From Clostridia bacterium (GTDB lineage Bacteria > Bacillota > Clostridia > Christensenellales > Aristaeellaceae): a stretch of DNA of 64,000 nucleotides. Positions 24,786 to 33,079 of the stretch are shown here, one piece after another. A program made the position numbers and the translations under genes. The DNA lies in the NCBI GenBank assembly GCA_017509255.1, contig JAFWQA010000013.1, positions 1 to 64,000 on the forward strand, in the 5' to 3' direction. Below the pieces are notes generated by a model that searched no databases, had not been told where the DNA came from, and was given only the letters and a program-made list of their open reading frames with translations. Numbering within the stretch: position 1 is the first letter of the stretch; every line of letters begins with the position of its first letter.

Positions 24786-25769
24786 ATGTATACAGCGGAT
24801 GAAAAAAGATATGGAAGGATGCTCTACCGCCGGTGCGGAAACAGCGGGCTGATGCTGCCGATACTGTCCCTGGGCCTGTGGCACAGCTTCGGTAACATCA
24901 CCCCCTTTGAAACGCAGCAGAATATCCTGCGGACCGCCTTTGACTGCGGGATCACGCATTTCGACCTGGCCAACAATTACGGCCCGCCCTACGGAGAGGC
25001 GGAGAGGAACTTCGGGATCCACATGGACCGGGACTGGCGGCCGTACCGGGATGAGCTGATCATATCCACCAAGGCGGGATATGACATGTGGCCCGGCCCC
25101 TACGGCAACTGGGGCAGCCGGAAGTACCTGCTCGCAAGCCTGGACCAGAGCCTGAAGCGGATGCATCTGGATTATGTGGACATCTTTTACCATCACCGCC
25201 CGGACCCGAACACTCCCATCGAGGAAACGATGGGCGCGCTGGACGCGGCGGTCCGCAGCGGCAAGGCGCTGTATGTGGGTCTGTCCAACTACGGCCCGGA
25301 GCAGACCCGGGCGGCCGTGAAGGAGCTGAAAAGGCTGGGGACGCCGTGCCTGATCCATCAGCCGAACTATTCCATGCTGAACCGGACCGTGGAGCAGGGA
25401 CTGACGGATGTGCTGCGGGAGGAACGCGTGGGCTGCATCGCCTTCGCGCCCCTGGCGAACGGGCTGCTGACCGGAAAGTATCTGGACGGGATCCCCGCGG
25501 ATTCCCGGATGGCGAAGGACGGCCGTTACCTGAAGCCGGAAAGCCTGAGCGAGGAGAAGCTGGACAAGATCCGCAAATTAAAAAAGATCGCGGATGACCG
25601 CGGTCAGAAGCTGCACCACCTGGCGCTGCAATGGGTGCTGAGGGATGAGGTGATCACCACCGCCCTGATCGGAGCCAGCAGGCCCGAGCAGGTGGCGGAC
25701 AACGCGCAGATCGCGCAGATGCCGCCCCTGAGCGAGGACGAGCTGAGCGAGATCGAAGCTATTCTTTAA
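24786..25769 (+). CDS. aldo/keto reductase, YghZ/L-glyceraldehyde-3-phosphate reductase type
   Basis: The 327-residue TIM-barrel enzyme has ITHFDLANNYGPPYGEAERNFG (catalytic Asp and Tyr), STKAGYDMWPGPYGNWGSRKYLL (catalytic Lys), DIFYHHRPD (His) and a C-terminal GASRPEQVADN that binds NADPH phosphate. The long YGPPYG-containing loop and the WPGPYG segment are typical of the YghZ group, which reduces L-glyceraldehyde-3-phosphate and methylglyoxal. In this locus L-lactaldehyde made by RhaD is a possible substrate; this is inferred. Its stop overlaps the convergent AraC gene by 11 bases. Confidence 0.9.
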   Translation: MYTADEKRYGRMLYRRCGNSGLMLPILSLGLWHSFGNITPFETQQNILRTAFDCGITHFDLANNYGPPYGEAERNFGIHMDRDWRPYRDELIISTKAGYDMWPGPYGNWGSRKYLLASLDQSLKRMHLDYVDIFYHHRPDPNTPIEETMGALDAAVRSGKALYVGLSNYGPEQTRAAVKELKRLGTPCLIHQPNYSMLNRTVEQGLTDVLREERVGCIAFAPLANGLLTGKYLDGIPADSRMAKDGRYLKPESLSEEKLDKIRKLKKIADDRGQKLHHLALQWVLRDEVITTALIGASRPEQVADNAQIAQMPPLSEDELSEIEAIL

Positions 25770-26694
25770 TATCTTCCGCCTCCGTCCACCCGCTGTAGGT
25801 CAGCAGGGAAGGACGGAGGTTTTCTTTATCCGTTTTCCTCCAGTGGGTGGGCGTGCTGTTCATGAACTGGGCAAAATGCCGGTTGAAGCTGCTGAGGGAA
25901 TTGTAGCCCACCGCCTCGGCGATCTTGATCACGGACTGCTCCGTGGTGCGGAGGAGGACACAGCTGCGCAGGATCCTCGTCTGATGCAGGAAGCTGAGGG
26001 GGGAGGTGCCCGTCTCCTCCCGGAAAAGACGCCGGAAGTGGGTCGGGCTGAGATGGCAGACCCTGGCCAGCTCATCCTGGGGGAAGGAAAGCATATAGTT
26101 TGCCTGGATGTAATCCAGCGCCGGGGAAACGGCGTGGATGTACGGATCGCGCACGGTGTCCGCTCCCTCACGGGAATAGACGCGGAGGATCTGGATCAGC
26201 AGCGCGGCGCAGAGGCCGCGGACACAGGAATGCCAGCCCGGCTCCCGGGCGGTCGCCTCCCGGATGATGGCCTTGACCAGCGGGACGGCCCAGGGGTTCG
26301 GGCCGGGCGGAAGCAGCAGGCGGCAGTCATGCAGGAAGCGGGAGGTGCCGGACAGGCCGGCGTGGTTGTGCAGGGAAGAATCATCCAGCAGGAGTTCCGG
26401 GTCCAGAAAGATGTAGCTCCACAGGCTGGGCTCCTTCGCCGACCAGGTGGTATGCGGCACGTTGCGGGCAATGCAGGTGATATCCCCGGCGTGGAATTCG
26501 ACCCTCTGCCGGTCAAAAACCATGGTGCCGCCGGAGGTATGGCAGATGCCGATCTCCAGGCAGTTATGGATATGCAGATGCTTGCCGGGCACCGGACTGA
26601 TGTGCCATTTGTCACCCGTGAGCACCAAAAGGGGGAAATCCGCCGGCAGGTCATAGTGGCGGTATTCCAGGACGGTCCTTCCGGGGCGCGCCAT
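25759..26694 (-). CDS. AraC-family transcriptional regulator with cupin-like sensor
   Basis: The 311-residue protein has an N-terminal cupin-like half (HIHNCLEIGICHTSGGTMVFDRQRVEFHAGDITCI) and a C-terminal pair of helix-turn-helix motifs (LARVCHLSPTHFRRLFREETGTSPL and IAEAVGYNSLSSFNRHFAQFMNSTP). That is the architecture of sugar-responsive AraC activators such as RhaS/RhaR. It is the third gene of a lacI-rhaM-araC operon. The likely targets are the direct repeats before GH112 and the first importer. Confidence 0.92.
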   Translation of the reverse strand: MARPGRTVLEYRHYDLPADFPLLVLTGDKWHISPVPGKHLHIHNCLEIGICHTSGGTMVFDRQRVEFHAGDITCIARNVPHTTWSAKEPSLWSYIFLDPELLLDDSSLHNHAGLSGTSRFLHDCRLLLPPGPNPWAVPLVKAIIREATAREPGWHSCVRGLCAALLIQILRVYSREGADTVRDPYIHAVSPALDYIQANYMLSFPQDELARVCHLSPTHFRRLFREETGTSPLSFLHQTRILRSCVLLRTTEQSVIKIAEAVGYNSLSSFNRHFAQFMNSTPTHWRKTDKENLRPSLLTYSGWTEAEDIKE

Positions 26695-26709
26695 AGCAGG
26701 GCTCCTTCC

Positions 26710-27027
26710 TTATTCCATGCGGAACATAAGCTGTAGTTTGGGCTGGGCGCCGGTTTCCGGATCCATTTCCAGATCCAGCACATCCTGCATATAATCGTTC
26801 CAGCGGTCGACGACAGGACTCTGCGCCTGTGTTTTCTCAGCAAAAGTGATGCCCTGCTCACACTCATAATAACCGAAAACGTCCCGGCCGTCGCTCCAAA
26901 TGGTGTAGTTCCGGATGCCGGCGGACTTCAGCAGAGCCAGCATCTCCGGCCAGATCTCATCGTGACGGCGCTTGTATTCAGCCTGCATACCCGGTTTGAT
27001 GCGGCCCTTCCACGCAAAACGTTCCAT
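26710..27027 (-). CDS. rhaM: L-rhamnose mutarotase
   Basis: The 105-residue protein matches RhaM/YiiL in length and motifs: Tyr18 and His22 in AEYKRRHDEIWPEM correspond to the active-site pair, with IRNYTIWSDGRDVFGYYEC and VDRWNDYMQDVL further on. It interconverts alpha- and beta-L-rhamnopyranose to feed the isomerase. It is translated from AAAGGAG just upstream, between lacI and the AraC gene. Confidence 0.95.
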   Translation of the reverse strand: MERFAWKGRIKPGMQAEYKRRHDEIWPEMLALLKSAGIRNYTIWSDGRDVFGYYECEQGITFAEKTQAQSPVVDRWNDYMQDVLDLEMDPETGAQPKLQLMFRME

Positions 27028-27047
27028 AAATAGATTTCTCCTTTCCG

Positions 27048-28082
27048 TTATCGGGACTCGGCGCAGCGGCAGCAGGAATCCCGCTCCACAAGCTTCCAGT
27101 CCGCTTTTTCGCGGAGCGCGTCGCCGCTGAGCAGAAGATCCACGGCGCGGGCGCCCAGCTGCTGCTGCTCCAGATCAAAGGTAGTCAGGGAAGGCGTGAG
27201 ATAGGGTGAACAGAAAAGATTGTCGCAGCCGATGACGGAAAGATCCTCCGGCAGGCGGAGGCCGCGCCGGCGGGCTTCCGCCTGGCAGCCCATGGCGACC
27301 ATGTCGTTGAGCGCGATGACGGCGGTGGGCCAGTAGGGACGCTGCAGGCTGTCCAGCATTTCTGAAAGCGCTTTCTCCCCGGCTTCCGCGGTGCCGGCGC
27401 AGTAGGACAAATAGGTGGAAACGCAGGGAAGCCTGGCTTCCTTCAGCCCGGCCAGATAGCCCATATCCCGGCGGAATTCATCATGGTCGTCCTCCATGCC
27501 GCCGATCATGGCAATGCGCTCATGGCCGAGGGAAACGAGATAGGAGACCGCCTCCTTCGCTATGCCGGCCATGTCATAGAAGATGGTCGGATAGGAGAAG
27601 AGGGAGGGGACCGCGCCGATCAGGACGATGGGCATATACTGCCGCAGCTCCCGCAGGTCCGCCAGAAGCTTTTCATTCTGCGCCATGGGAAGGTATTCCA
27701 CATTGATGATGATCCCGTCCAGACGGCGCTCCGCCAGCATCAGGGCGGGGTTGGTGTTCTGCCCGTCCAGGCTTTTCCAGGGGAAAAGATTCATGCTGTA
27801 GCCCATTTTCCTGGCCTGGTCATAAGCGCCGGTGAAGATCATGGCATAGTACGGGTTGAGCAGCTTGGGCAGAACGATGCCGAGGGAGTGGGTCGCCTGG
27901 CCAGCCATGCCGCGGGCAATGGAGCTGGGCCGGTAGTTGCGGCGGGCGATGACAGCCTCGACCTTTTCCTTTGTATGGGGGGAAACCTTTTCCTCTCCCC
28001 GGAGCACGCGGGAAACGGTCGTAATGGAAACGCCCGCCTCGGCGGCGATATCATAAATGGTATTGCTCGAAGCCTTTTTCAT
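27048..28082 (-). CDS. LacI-family transcriptional regulator
   Basis: The 344-residue protein starts with a LacI DNA-binding domain (TIYDIAAEAGVSITTVSRVLRGEEKVSPHT, hinge NYRPSSIARGMAG) and continues with a periplasmic-binding-protein-like sensor (SLGIVLPKLLNPYYAMIFTGAYDQARKMGY). It is divergent from the 13-gene operon. The palindromes GAAAGCGCTTCC (28156) and GAAAGCGCTAAC (28379) in the shared control region are good operator candidates. An RG-I-derived sugar is the likely inducer. Confidence 0.94.
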   Translation of the reverse strand: MKKASSNTIYDIAAEAGVSITTVSRVLRGEEKVSPHTKEKVEAVIARRNYRPSSIARGMAGQATHSLGIVLPKLLNPYYAMIFTGAYDQARKMGYSMNLFPWKSLDGQNTNPALMLAERRLDGIIINVEYLPMAQNEKLLADLRELRQYMPIVLIGAVPSLFSYPTIFYDMAGIAKEAVSYLVSLGHERIAMIGGMEDDHDEFRRDMGYLAGLKEARLPCVSTYLSYCAGTAEAGEKALSEMLDSLQRPYWPTAVIALNDMVAMGCQAEARRRGLRLPEDLSVIGCDNLFCSPYLTPSLTTFDLEQQQLGARAVDLLLSGDALREKADWKLVERDSCCRCAESR

Positions 28083-28155
28083 GGGATCCCTCCGGAAGGT
28101 TTTTCCAAATCACCTGCAGTATATCAAATTCAAACGGCAAATTCAACAGAAAAAT

Positions 28156-28167
28156 GAAAGCGCTTCC
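28156..28167. promoter_or_regulatory. LacI-type operator candidate near lacI
   Basis: GAAAGCGCTTCC is a near-palindrome with the AGCGCT centre of LacI/CcpA sites, 74 bases ahead of the lacI start codon. It shares its first nine bases with the second site at 28379-28390, which allows looping or separate control of the divergent genes. Confidence 0.55.
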
Positions 28168-28348
28168 TATTAACTTCAAACCACGGTGACCGTACAACTG
28201 AAAAACAAAAGATACAGCAGCCGTTTCCAAAGTGTAAAAACAGCAAAAAAGTCCCTACAAATACCGGTAAAATCATTGAAAATAAAAGAAAAAGCGGTTC
28301 GTACAAATTGTAGCAAAAAAGAAATATATTTCCGGGGCCAAAACGGGG
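28168..28348. other. AT-rich divergent control region
   Basis: Between the two operator candidates lies an unusually A-rich stretch with no open frame that has a ribosome site. It separates lacI from the main operon and probably holds the lacI promoter; I cannot place it exactly. Confidence 0.45.
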
Positions 28349-28391
28349 TTGACAGAAAAGATGTGCTTTTTGTATAATGAAAGCGCTAACA
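28349..28391 (+). promoter_or_regulatory. promoter and cre-like operator of the 13-gene operon
   Basis: TTGACA (28349-28354), 18 bases and TATAAT (28373-28378) form a consensus promoter. TGAAAGCGCTAACA (28378-28391) overlaps the transcript start and fits the catabolite-response consensus TGWNANCGNTNWCA at every position. It could bind CcpA, the local LacI-type regulator, or both; either would repress. Confidence 0.75.
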
Positions 28392-28420
28392 TAGACAAAG
28401 AAAAATTTGGAGGAATCGCC

Positions 28421-29464
28421 ATGACTTACCGGCAGCAGGCAGAGATGGTTCTGAGGATGCTGAAGAGCGCGGACGGCAACGATCCGTCCAACGGGCACCT
28501 GACCATGAACAACTGGGAATGGCCGACCGGCGTGGCGCTCTACGGGATATACAAGACCTATCAGCAGAGCGGGGATCAGAAGATCCTGGACTACCTGGTT
28601 TCCTGGTATGACGATATGCTTTCCCGTCCGGAGCAGCCGCACCGGAACGTGAACACGGTCGCCCCCGTGCTGACGCTGACCTGCCTGTACGGCGAGACGA
28701 AGAACAGCGCCTATCTGCCGGTGATCGAGAGCTGGATCGACTGGGTCATGAATGAAATGCCCCGCACGGAATACGGCGGGCTGCAGCACTGCACGGTGTG
28801 GAACAAGCATTATCAGCAGCTGTGGTGCGACACGCTGTTCATGGTATGCCTTTTCCTGGCAAAGGCCGGCGTCGTGCTGGACAGGCCGGAGCTGACCGAC
28901 GAGGCGGAATACCAGTTCCTGATCCACATCCGCTACCTGCAGAACAAGGTGAACGGCCTTTTCTATCACGGCTGGACCTTTGACCGGAGACACAACTTCG
29001 CGGAGGCCTTCTGGGCCCGGGGGAACGCCTGGTTCACCGCGTCCGCGATCGAGCTGTATGACATCACAAAGCGCGAGAACGCCGCCATGAGGATGATCAA
29101 AGCCGCCTGGCAGGACCAAGTGCTGGCCCTCTGGAAGTATCAGCGCGTGAACGGGCTTTTCACCACGCTGATCGACGTGGAGGAGACCTACTGCGAGACC
29201 AGCGCCACCGCCGCGATCGCCTACGGGATCCTCAAGGGCGTGCGGCTGGGCTGGCTTGAGAAGGATCCGTACTGGGATACCGGCATGCTCTCCGCCAACG
29301 CCGTGCTGGGCCAGATCGACGAGACCGGCGCGGTACAGGGCGTGTCCGGCGGGACCGGTATGGGCCATGACCTGGAGCACTACAAGAAGATCATCGTAAC
29401 CCCCACAGCCTACGGACAGGGACTGACCTTCCTGATGCTGACAGAGCTGATGAGGCTGGAATAA
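28421..29464 (+). CDS. unsaturated rhamnogalacturonyl hydrolase, GH105
   Basis: The 347-residue protein is an (alpha/alpha)6 barrel like B. subtilis YteR/YesR. It shows NWEWPTGVALYGIYKTYQQSG, the catalytic aspartate Asp137 in LWCDTLFMVCLFLAKAG, and HNFAEAFWARGNAWFTASAIELYD. It removes the unsaturated galacturonic acid that rhamnogalacturonan lyases leave on RG-I oligosaccharides. No signal peptide, so cytosolic. The true start is ATG 28421 after GGAGG; the frame is open through the promoter. It is the first gene of the operon. Confidence 0.93.
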   Translation: MTYRQQAEMVLRMLKSADGNDPSNGHLTMNNWEWPTGVALYGIYKTYQQSGDQKILDYLVSWYDDMLSRPEQPHRNVNTVAPVLTLTCLYGETKNSAYLPVIESWIDWVMNEMPRTEYGGLQHCTVWNKHYQQLWCDTLFMVCLFLAKAGVVLDRPELTDEAEYQFLIHIRYLQNKVNGLFYHGWTFDRRHNFAEAFWARGNAWFTASAIELYDITKRENAAMRMIKAAWQDQVLALWKYQRVNGLFTTLIDVEETYCETSATAAIAYGILKGVRLGWLEKDPYWDTGMLSANAVLGQIDETGAVQGVSGGTGMGHDLEHYKKIIVTPTAYGQGLTFLMLTELMRLE

Positions 29465-29499
29465 CCGCAGGCAGGACAAAGGAAAGGGAGTGAGATCCG

Positions 29500-30456
29500 G
29501 TGACAACCAAAGCGGCTGAACGCAGGGCGGTGCATGGCAGCGGAAAGGTGTACTGGAAACGTCTGGGAAGTGAAGTCAGGCGGGACAGGTGGCTGTATCT
29601 GCTGCTGCTGCCCGGACTGATCTACTTTATCGTGTTCAAGTATCTTCCCATGTTTGGCATCGTGATCGCCTTTGAAAATTACGTGCCGTATTCCGGCGTG
29701 CTCGGGAGCCAGTGGGTGGGACTGAAGTGGTTCCAGTACTTCTTCAAGTTCCCGGCGTGGATCAACTACCTGTCCAACACCCTGATCCTGAGCCTGATGA
29801 ACCTGGTATTCTACTTCCCCGCGCCGATCATTCTGGCGCTGCTGCTCAATGAAATGCGGAACGCGCGCATCAAGAAAACGCTGCAGACCATGCTGTATGT
29901 GCCGCACTTCATCTCCATCGTGATCGTGGTGTCCATCACCTTCGTGATGTTCGGCACCTCCGGCATCGTCTACAAGCTGACGGAAAAGCTGCTGGGCCAC
30001 ACGATCCCGTACATGGGCAGCCCCGACACCTTCCGCTGGATGATCATCGGCCAGACGATCTGGAAAGAGACCGGCTGGGGCACGATCATCTTCCTGGCGG
30101 CGCTGACAAATGTGGACACGCAGCTGTATGAGGCTGCCATGGTGGACGGCGCCGGCCGGCTCCGCCGCCTGTGGCACATCACCCTGCCGGCCATCCGCTC
30201 CACGATCGTGCTGATGCTGATCCTGCGGATGGGCAGCATGCTGGATACCGGCTATGACCACCTGATCCTGATGGCCAACCCGCTGAACCGATCGGCCAGC
30301 CAGACCATTGACGTGTTCGTTTATCAGCAGGGCATTCAGCAGGGCCAGTTCAGCTATGCCTCCGCGATCGGCCTGATGAAGGCCGTGATCAGCGTGACGC
30401 TGGTGGTCAGTTCCAACAAGATCGCCCACATGATGGGCGAACAGGGACTGTACTGA
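29500..30456 (+). CDS. CUT1 ABC transporter permease, LplB type (system 2)
   Basis: The 318-residue protein has six helices, KYLPMFGIVIAFENYVPYSG near the start and the EAA loop EAAMVDGAGRLRRLWHITLPAI. The start codon is GTG 29500, nine bases after AAAGGGAG. Together with the next two genes it forms a second importer distinct in sequence from system 1; its place after GH105 suggests RG-I oligosaccharides as cargo. No ATPase gene is present. Confidence 0.93.
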   Translation: MTTKAAERRAVHGSGKVYWKRLGSEVRRDRWLYLLLLPGLIYFIVFKYLPMFGIVIAFENYVPYSGVLGSQWVGLKWFQYFFKFPAWINYLSNTLILSLMNLVFYFPAPIILALLLNEMRNARIKKTLQTMLYVPHFISIVIVVSITFVMFGTSGIVYKLTEKLLGHTIPYMGSPDTFRWMIIGQTIWKETGWGTIIFLAALTNVDTQLYEAAMVDGAGRLRRLWHITLPAIRSTIVLMLILRMGSMLDTGYDHLILMANPLNRSASQTIDVFVYQQGIQQGQFSYASAIGLMKAVISVTLVVSSNKIAHMMGEQGLY

Positions 30457-30472
30457 GAGAGGAGGAGCCGAG

Positions 30473-31429
30473 ATGAAGCAAAAGCTTTCTTTGCCGGTGT
30501 CTCCCAGAAACGGGAGCATCATGAAGGTTTCCTCCGGCCCGGTGGGTCAGAATGCCACCGTGGGCAGCCGGATCTTCGACATGCTGAATTACCTGATCGT
30601 CACGATCGTGGCGCTGACGACCATCTTCCCGTTCATCTATATCATCGGCGCCTCGTTCGCCACCGAGTATGAGATCGCCACCCGGCCGATGTTCATCATT
30701 CCCGAGAACGCGAGCACGGCTGCCTATGAGTTCATTTTCTCCTCGAACAAGATCCTGCGCGGCTTCGGCAACTCCATCTTCATCACGGTCTGCGGTACGG
30801 CCATCAACCTGTTCTGCACCGTGACCATGGCGTACGCCCTGTCCAAGACGCGGCTGCGCGGGCGGAACTTCTTCCTGAACATGGTCATCATTTCCATGTT
30901 CTTCTCCGGCGGCATGATCCCGGGCTACATCGTCGTGGCCAACATCCTGAACCTGAAGAACACCTACTGGAGCGTGCTGCTGCCCGGCGCGATCAGCGCA
31001 TACAACATGATGATCGTGAAGAACTTCTTCCAGGGCATACCGCAGGAGCTGGAGGAATCCGCCTCCATGGACGGGTGCACGGATATGGGCGTCCTCTGGA
31101 AGATCGTGCTGCCCCTCTCGCTGCCGGTGCTGGCGACCTTCGGCCTGTTCTACGCGGTCGGGCACTGGAACGCCTACTTCGGCGCCATGATCTACATGAA
31201 GACCGCCAAGGAAAAGTGGCCGCTGCAGGTGTTGCTGCGTGAGCTGATCATCCTGTCCAGCGGCTCGGCCGGAGACATGAACAACATGGATCCCGAATTC
31301 GTCCAGCCGCCGGAGCAGTCCGTGAAGATGGCGGTCATCGTGGTCTCCACCGTTCCGATCATGCTGGTGTATCCCTTCCTGCAGAAGTACTTCGTCAAGG
31401 GCGTGATGGTAGGCGCCCTGAAGGGATGA
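30473..31429 (+). CDS. CUT1 ABC transporter permease, YtcP type (system 2)
   Basis: The 318-residue protein has six helices, FFSGGMIPGYIVVANILNLKNT and an EAA-like loop EESASMDGCTDMGVLWKIVLPLS, and ends QKYFVKGVMVGALKG. The usual EAA is EES here and the loop carries Cys where Gly-Ala is common, a small departure from system 1. GAGGAGG precedes ATG 30473; the gene is 16 bases behind its partner. Confidence 0.93.
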   Translation: MKQKLSLPVSPRNGSIMKVSSGPVGQNATVGSRIFDMLNYLIVTIVALTTIFPFIYIIGASFATEYEIATRPMFIIPENASTAAYEFIFSSNKILRGFGNSIFITVCGTAINLFCTVTMAYALSKTRLRGRNFFLNMVIISMFFSGGMIPGYIVVANILNLKNTYWSVLLPGAISAYNMMIVKNFFQGIPQELEESASMDGCTDMGVLWKIVLPLSLPVLATFGLFYAVGHWNAYFGAMIYMKTAKEKWPLQVLLRELIILSSGSAGDMNNMDPEFVQPPEQSVKMAVIVVSTVPIMLVYPFLQKYFVKGVMVGALKG

Positions 31430-31451
31430 TCCGGCTGAAAAACACTGTATT

Positions 31452-31471
31452 TTAAGGGCCCTGACCCTTAA
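31452..31471 (+). other. intergenic hairpin before the binding-protein gene (system 2)
   Basis: TTAAGGG and CCCTTAA form an exact 7-base stem around CCCTGA, without a T tract. It is in the same place as the hairpin of system 1 (permease stop to binding-protein ribosome site). Confidence 0.5.
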
Positions 31472-31494
31472 GAATAAATAAGGAGGAATCAATC

Positions 31495-33006
31495 ATGAAG
31501 AAACTCGTTTCCCTGATCCTGGCGCTGCTCCTTGCTCTCGGCATGATGAGCTTTGCCGCCGCGGAAGAACCCTTCGAAATCACCGTAATGGTGCCCGAGT
31601 TCACGTATGACGTGGACTATGTGGAAGAGGGCAACCCCATCCTCGCGAAGATCGAGGAGCTGACCGGCGTGAGGCTGAAGATGCAGTACATGGCCAATGA
31701 AGGCTATGGCGACACCATCAGCACCACGATGACCGAGAACAATCCCCCCATGGTGATGGCCGTGACGGATGCCCGCGCTCCCATCATTGTGGAATCCGCC
31801 CGTGCCGGCGCTTTCTGGGATCTGACCGATTTCGTGGCTGACGCGGAAAACTATCCCTACCTGGCTGCCGGTTCTCCCGCTGTTTACCAGAACATCGCGA
31901 TCGACGGCCGTGTATACGGCATCTTCCGCGGACGCGCCTTCCCGCGCGGCGGCATCTACTATCGCTGCGACATCGCGAAGGAAGTCGGCTTTGACCGTGA
32001 AGTCAAGACCATCGACGACCTGACCGAACTGGCTGAGAAGCTGGCCGGCTACAGCGCCGACACCTACGCCCTGAACATGTGCTCCTACACCGCAGGCACG
32101 ATCAACGTGATCACCGTGCTGATGGGCGCTCCGAACGGCTGGGGCATCAACGAGAACGGAGACATCTATCCCGCTCACCTGTCCCCCGCTTATCTGGAAG
32201 GCCTGAACTGGCTGCGCCACCTGTATGAGATCGGCGGCATCGACCCCGACTTCTCCCAGATCCCGACCACTGAATGGGACAACATCGAGCGCAACAACAA
32301 GGCGTTCATGCGGTTTGACTGCCTGGACAACGCTCACCGCCAGCAGTGGTGGTTCGAAGACAATGCCGGTGTCACCGAGCAGATCTTCCAGAGCGTGGGC
32401 CCGGTCGCCAAGGCGGACGGCTCCATCACCACCTGGCCGCAGAACAACGGCTTCGCCGGTGAGATCCTGATCAACAAGAAGAGTGTTTCCGAAGAAGACC
32501 TGCCCAAGGTCGTGAAGTTCCTCGACTGGTGCAACGGCCCCGAAGGCCAGACCATCCTGAACGCCGGTGTGGAAGGCGTGACCTACGACGTCAACGAAGA
32601 CGGCCTGCGTTATGTGCCCGACGAGAAGGCTGACGAATACGGAAAGAACAGCAAGACCTACTGGCATGACCTCAACCAGCTGGGCATGGGCGTTCCCGGC
32701 AACCTGGAGAACCCCAAGGCTGTGCTGAGCCGCGGCTACACCAAGCTGCGCGACCGCTATGACGAGCTGAACATCGAACTGGCTCCCTACGCGGTGGCCA
32801 ACCCCTGCTTCCCGTTCGTGAGCGAGACCTACCAGGCCTTCGGCACCCAGCTGGATCCCATCATCTCTGACGCGGCTGTGCAGTACATTGCCGGCCTCAT
32901 CAATGAAGAAAAACTCCGCGAAGCCTGGGCTGACTGGGCCGAGCAGGGCGGTGACGCGGTCACGGCTGAGTTCAACGAAGCCTACCATGCTTCCATCGGC
33001 AAATAA
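31495..33006 (+). CDS. extracellular sugar-binding protein (system 2), no lipobox
   Basis: The 503-residue protein has a signal peptide (MKKLVSLILALLLALGMMSFAAA) and a LipO-like solute-binding fold (FTYDVDYVEEGNPILAKIEEL, IDGRVYGIFRGRAFPRGGIYYRCD). As in system 1 there is no cysteine at the cleavage site. AAGGAGG precedes ATG 31495. Its codon use looks more biased than that of neighbours, with many GAC/CTG/AAG and fewer rare codons, which fits high expression. Confidence 0.9.
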   Translation: MKKLVSLILALLLALGMMSFAAAEEPFEITVMVPEFTYDVDYVEEGNPILAKIEELTGVRLKMQYMANEGYGDTISTTMTENNPPMVMAVTDARAPIIVESARAGAFWDLTDFVADAENYPYLAAGSPAVYQNIAIDGRVYGIFRGRAFPRGGIYYRCDIAKEVGFDREVKTIDDLTELAEKLAGYSADTYALNMCSYTAGTINVITVLMGAPNGWGINENGDIYPAHLSPAYLEGLNWLRHLYEIGGIDPDFSQIPTTEWDNIERNNKAFMRFDCLDNAHRQQWWFEDNAGVTEQIFQSVGPVAKADGSITTWPQNNGFAGEILINKKSVSEEDLPKVVKFLDWCNGPEGQTILNAGVEGVTYDVNEDGLRYVPDEKADEYGKNSKTYWHDLNQLGMGVPGNLENPKAVLSRGYTKLRDRYDELNIELAPYAVANPCFPFVSETYQAFGTQLDPIISDAAVQYIAGLINEEKLREAWADWAEQGGDAVTAEFNEAYHASIGK

Positions 33007-33025
33007 GAATATTCCCTGACCAACC

Positions 33026-33067
33026 GGGGCTGCCGTATCTTTTCCAGGGGCGGCAGCCCCCTTTTTT
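33026..33067 (+). terminator. intrinsic terminator inside the operon, after binding protein 2
   Basis: GGGGCTGCCG and its exact complement form a 10-base stem around 15 bases, followed by CTTTTTT. It stands between the binding protein and GH2, so most transcripts may stop here and the nine downstream genes would depend on read-through or a promoter that I did not find. Confidence 0.8.
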
Positions 33068-33079
33068 CACGGAGAAGGC

